From an uncultured Alphaproteobacteria bacterium (GTDB lineage: Bacteria > Pseudomonadota > Alphaproteobacteria > Rhizobiales > Rhizobiaceae), in contig CAKMZG010000008.1 of NCBI GenBank assembly GCA_929200335.1, positions 5,021 through 27,943 on the forward strand: a stretch of 22,923 nt of DNA, read 5' to 3'. Below are positions 22,120 to 22,923 of this stretch, in pieces. Made by a program: the position numbers and the translations under genes. Below the pieces are notes generated by a model. The model was not told the origin of the DNA. It worked only from the letters and a program-made list of their open reading frames with translations, and did no database searches. How positions within the stretch are numbered: the stretch's first letter is position 1; each line of letters starts with the position of its first letter.

Positions 22120-22923
22120 CTAACCGATGTTAAACTCCAACGCTTTCACGCTTTGGAAAATCTCAAGCGCGCGGAGGTTATCCAGCACATCTTCTGGAAC
22201 GCGCATATCAACATACAAAAGCGCGATAGCATTGCCACCTGGCTCATCACGGCCAAGTTGGAAATTCGCAATATTGATGCCCTCTTTACCGAAGGTTTCG
22301 CCCAATGCACCAATAATACCAGGAACATCTTTATTGGTCGTATAGATCATATGACGACCAATTTCCGCATCCAGATTAATACCTTTAATTTGGATAAAAC
22401 GCGGCTTGCCATCGCTAAATACAGTGCCTGCAACAGAGCGCGTGCGACTAGCTGTTTTAACTTCTAATTTGATATAACCGTCAAAAATACCAGATTTATC
22501 ACGCTTGGTTTCTGATACCTGCGTACCACGTTCTTTAATCATAATTGGTGCTGAAACCATATTCACATCAGCAACCTGCGGACGTAAAAAACCAGCCATT
22601 GCAGCAGATGTTAATGCATTGGTATTCATCTCAGCCACTTTACCATCATAAAGAATATTGATGCTTTCAACTGGCTCATCTGTCATCTGGCCTACAAAAC
22701 CACCCAGCATATCAGCAAGCTTTACGAATGGCGTTAACACTGGCGCTTCTTCTGCAGTAATTGATGGCATGTTAAGCGCATTGGATACAGCACCGCGCGT
22801 TAAGTAAGCTGCCATTTGTTCCGCCACTTGAATGGCCACATTTTCTTGAGCCTCAGTTGTTGATGCACCCAAATGCGGTGTACAAACTACGTTAGGCAGA
22901 CCAAACCATGGGCTGTCTTTAGC
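22120..22923 (-). CDS. serA: D-3-phosphoglycerate dehydrogenase, C-terminal part (cut by window edge)
   Basis: An open frame of 268 codons from the right edge to the stop at 22120. It begins inside the catalytic domain (LPNVVCTPHLGAST, with the catalytic histidine of the D-2-hydroxyacid dehydrogenase family). The rest is the long C-terminal extension of type I SerA: the intervening domain, then a C-terminal ACT domain (about the last 75 residues: KDVPGIIGALGETFGKEGINIANFQLGR). ACT domains commonly bind serine for feedback control. The enzyme commits 3-phosphoglycerate to serine synthesis. The NAD-binding N-terminus lies outside the window. Confidence 0.95.
   Translation of the reverse strand, partial: AKDSPWFGLPNVVCTPHLGASTTEAQENVAIQVAEQMAAYLTRGAVSNALNMPSITAEEAPVLTPFVKLADMLGGFVGQMTDEPVESINILYDGKVAEMNTNALTSAAMAGFLRPQVADVNMVSAPIMIKERGTQVSETKRDKSGIFDGYIKLEVKTASRTRSVAGTVFSDGKPRFIQIKGINLDAEIGRHMIYTTNKDVPGIIGALGETFGKEGINIANFQLGRDEPGGNAIALLYVDMRVPEDVLDNLRALEIFQSVKALEFNIG

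Noticed and set aside
1..22923. CRISPR arrays, tRNA or rRNA genes, insertion sequences, prophage
   Set aside because: No regularly spaced repeats, cloverleaf-like sequences, transposase motifs or terminal inverted repeats were seen on either strand.

Overview
This window looks like chromosomal DNA of an AT-rich alphaproteobacterium, most likely a member of the Hyphomicrobiales (Rhizobiales). The evidence is gene content and order. The block trpF-trpB-trpA-accD-folC, the lipid A block pmbA-cysQ-DUF4170-DUF374-waaA-lpxK, the divergent hslVU/hisB pair followed by DUF2628-hisH-hisA, and AccD with a degenerate zinc ribbon are all typical of that group. No phage, insertion sequence, CRISPR array, rRNA or tRNA was seen. 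Almost everything is housekeeping, and the accessory part is a small toxin-antitoxin module.

Layout. 1-1617 (minus): the 5' part of a TrmH/SpoU-type RNA methyltransferase and a class I SAM methyltransferase with a long basic N-terminal tail. 1784-3063 (plus): a CoxG-like SRPBCC protein, a DUF2852 membrane protein, two strong terminators, and a small structured noncoding stretch. 3120-9973 (plus): a YgjP-like metallopeptidase, trpF, trpB, trpA, accD, folC, a YciI-family protein and an EVE-domain protein. 9979-15812 (minus): lpxK, waaA, a DUF374 acyltransferase-like protein, DUF4170, a CysQ-like phosphatase and pmbA, transcribed from the pmbA end. 15813-16111: a noncoding region with four GTTAAC palindromes and one match to the alphaproteobacterial LexA box. 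16112-18740 (minus): hslV, hslU and a beta-carbonic anhydrase. 18900-21402 (plus): hisB, DUF2628, hisH and hisA. 21399-21991 (minus): a MazE/AbrB antitoxin and a MazF/PemK toxin. 22120-22923 (minus): the C-terminal two thirds or so of a SerA-type phosphoglycerate dehydrogenase.

Three points stand out. First, hslV carries a single-base frameshift. The reading frame stops after 116 codons, but the remaining 70 codons of a normal HslV follow intact in the -1 frame, while the partner hslU is intact. The lesion lies in a sequence that becomes a perfect 16-bp palindrome if one base is restored. Second, a mazEF-type module sits tail-to-tail against hisA with stop codons overlapping by four bases, where hisF is normally found in relatives. 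The module has its own clear promoter and an operator-like repeat over the -10 box. Third, the pmbA upstream region has an unusual density of GTTAAC/TTAACC words, and similar words recur upstream of hisB and at the DUF2628 start.

I did not find a convincing new multi-gene system here. The best leads are the hslV lesion, the hisF displacement and the noncoding elements.
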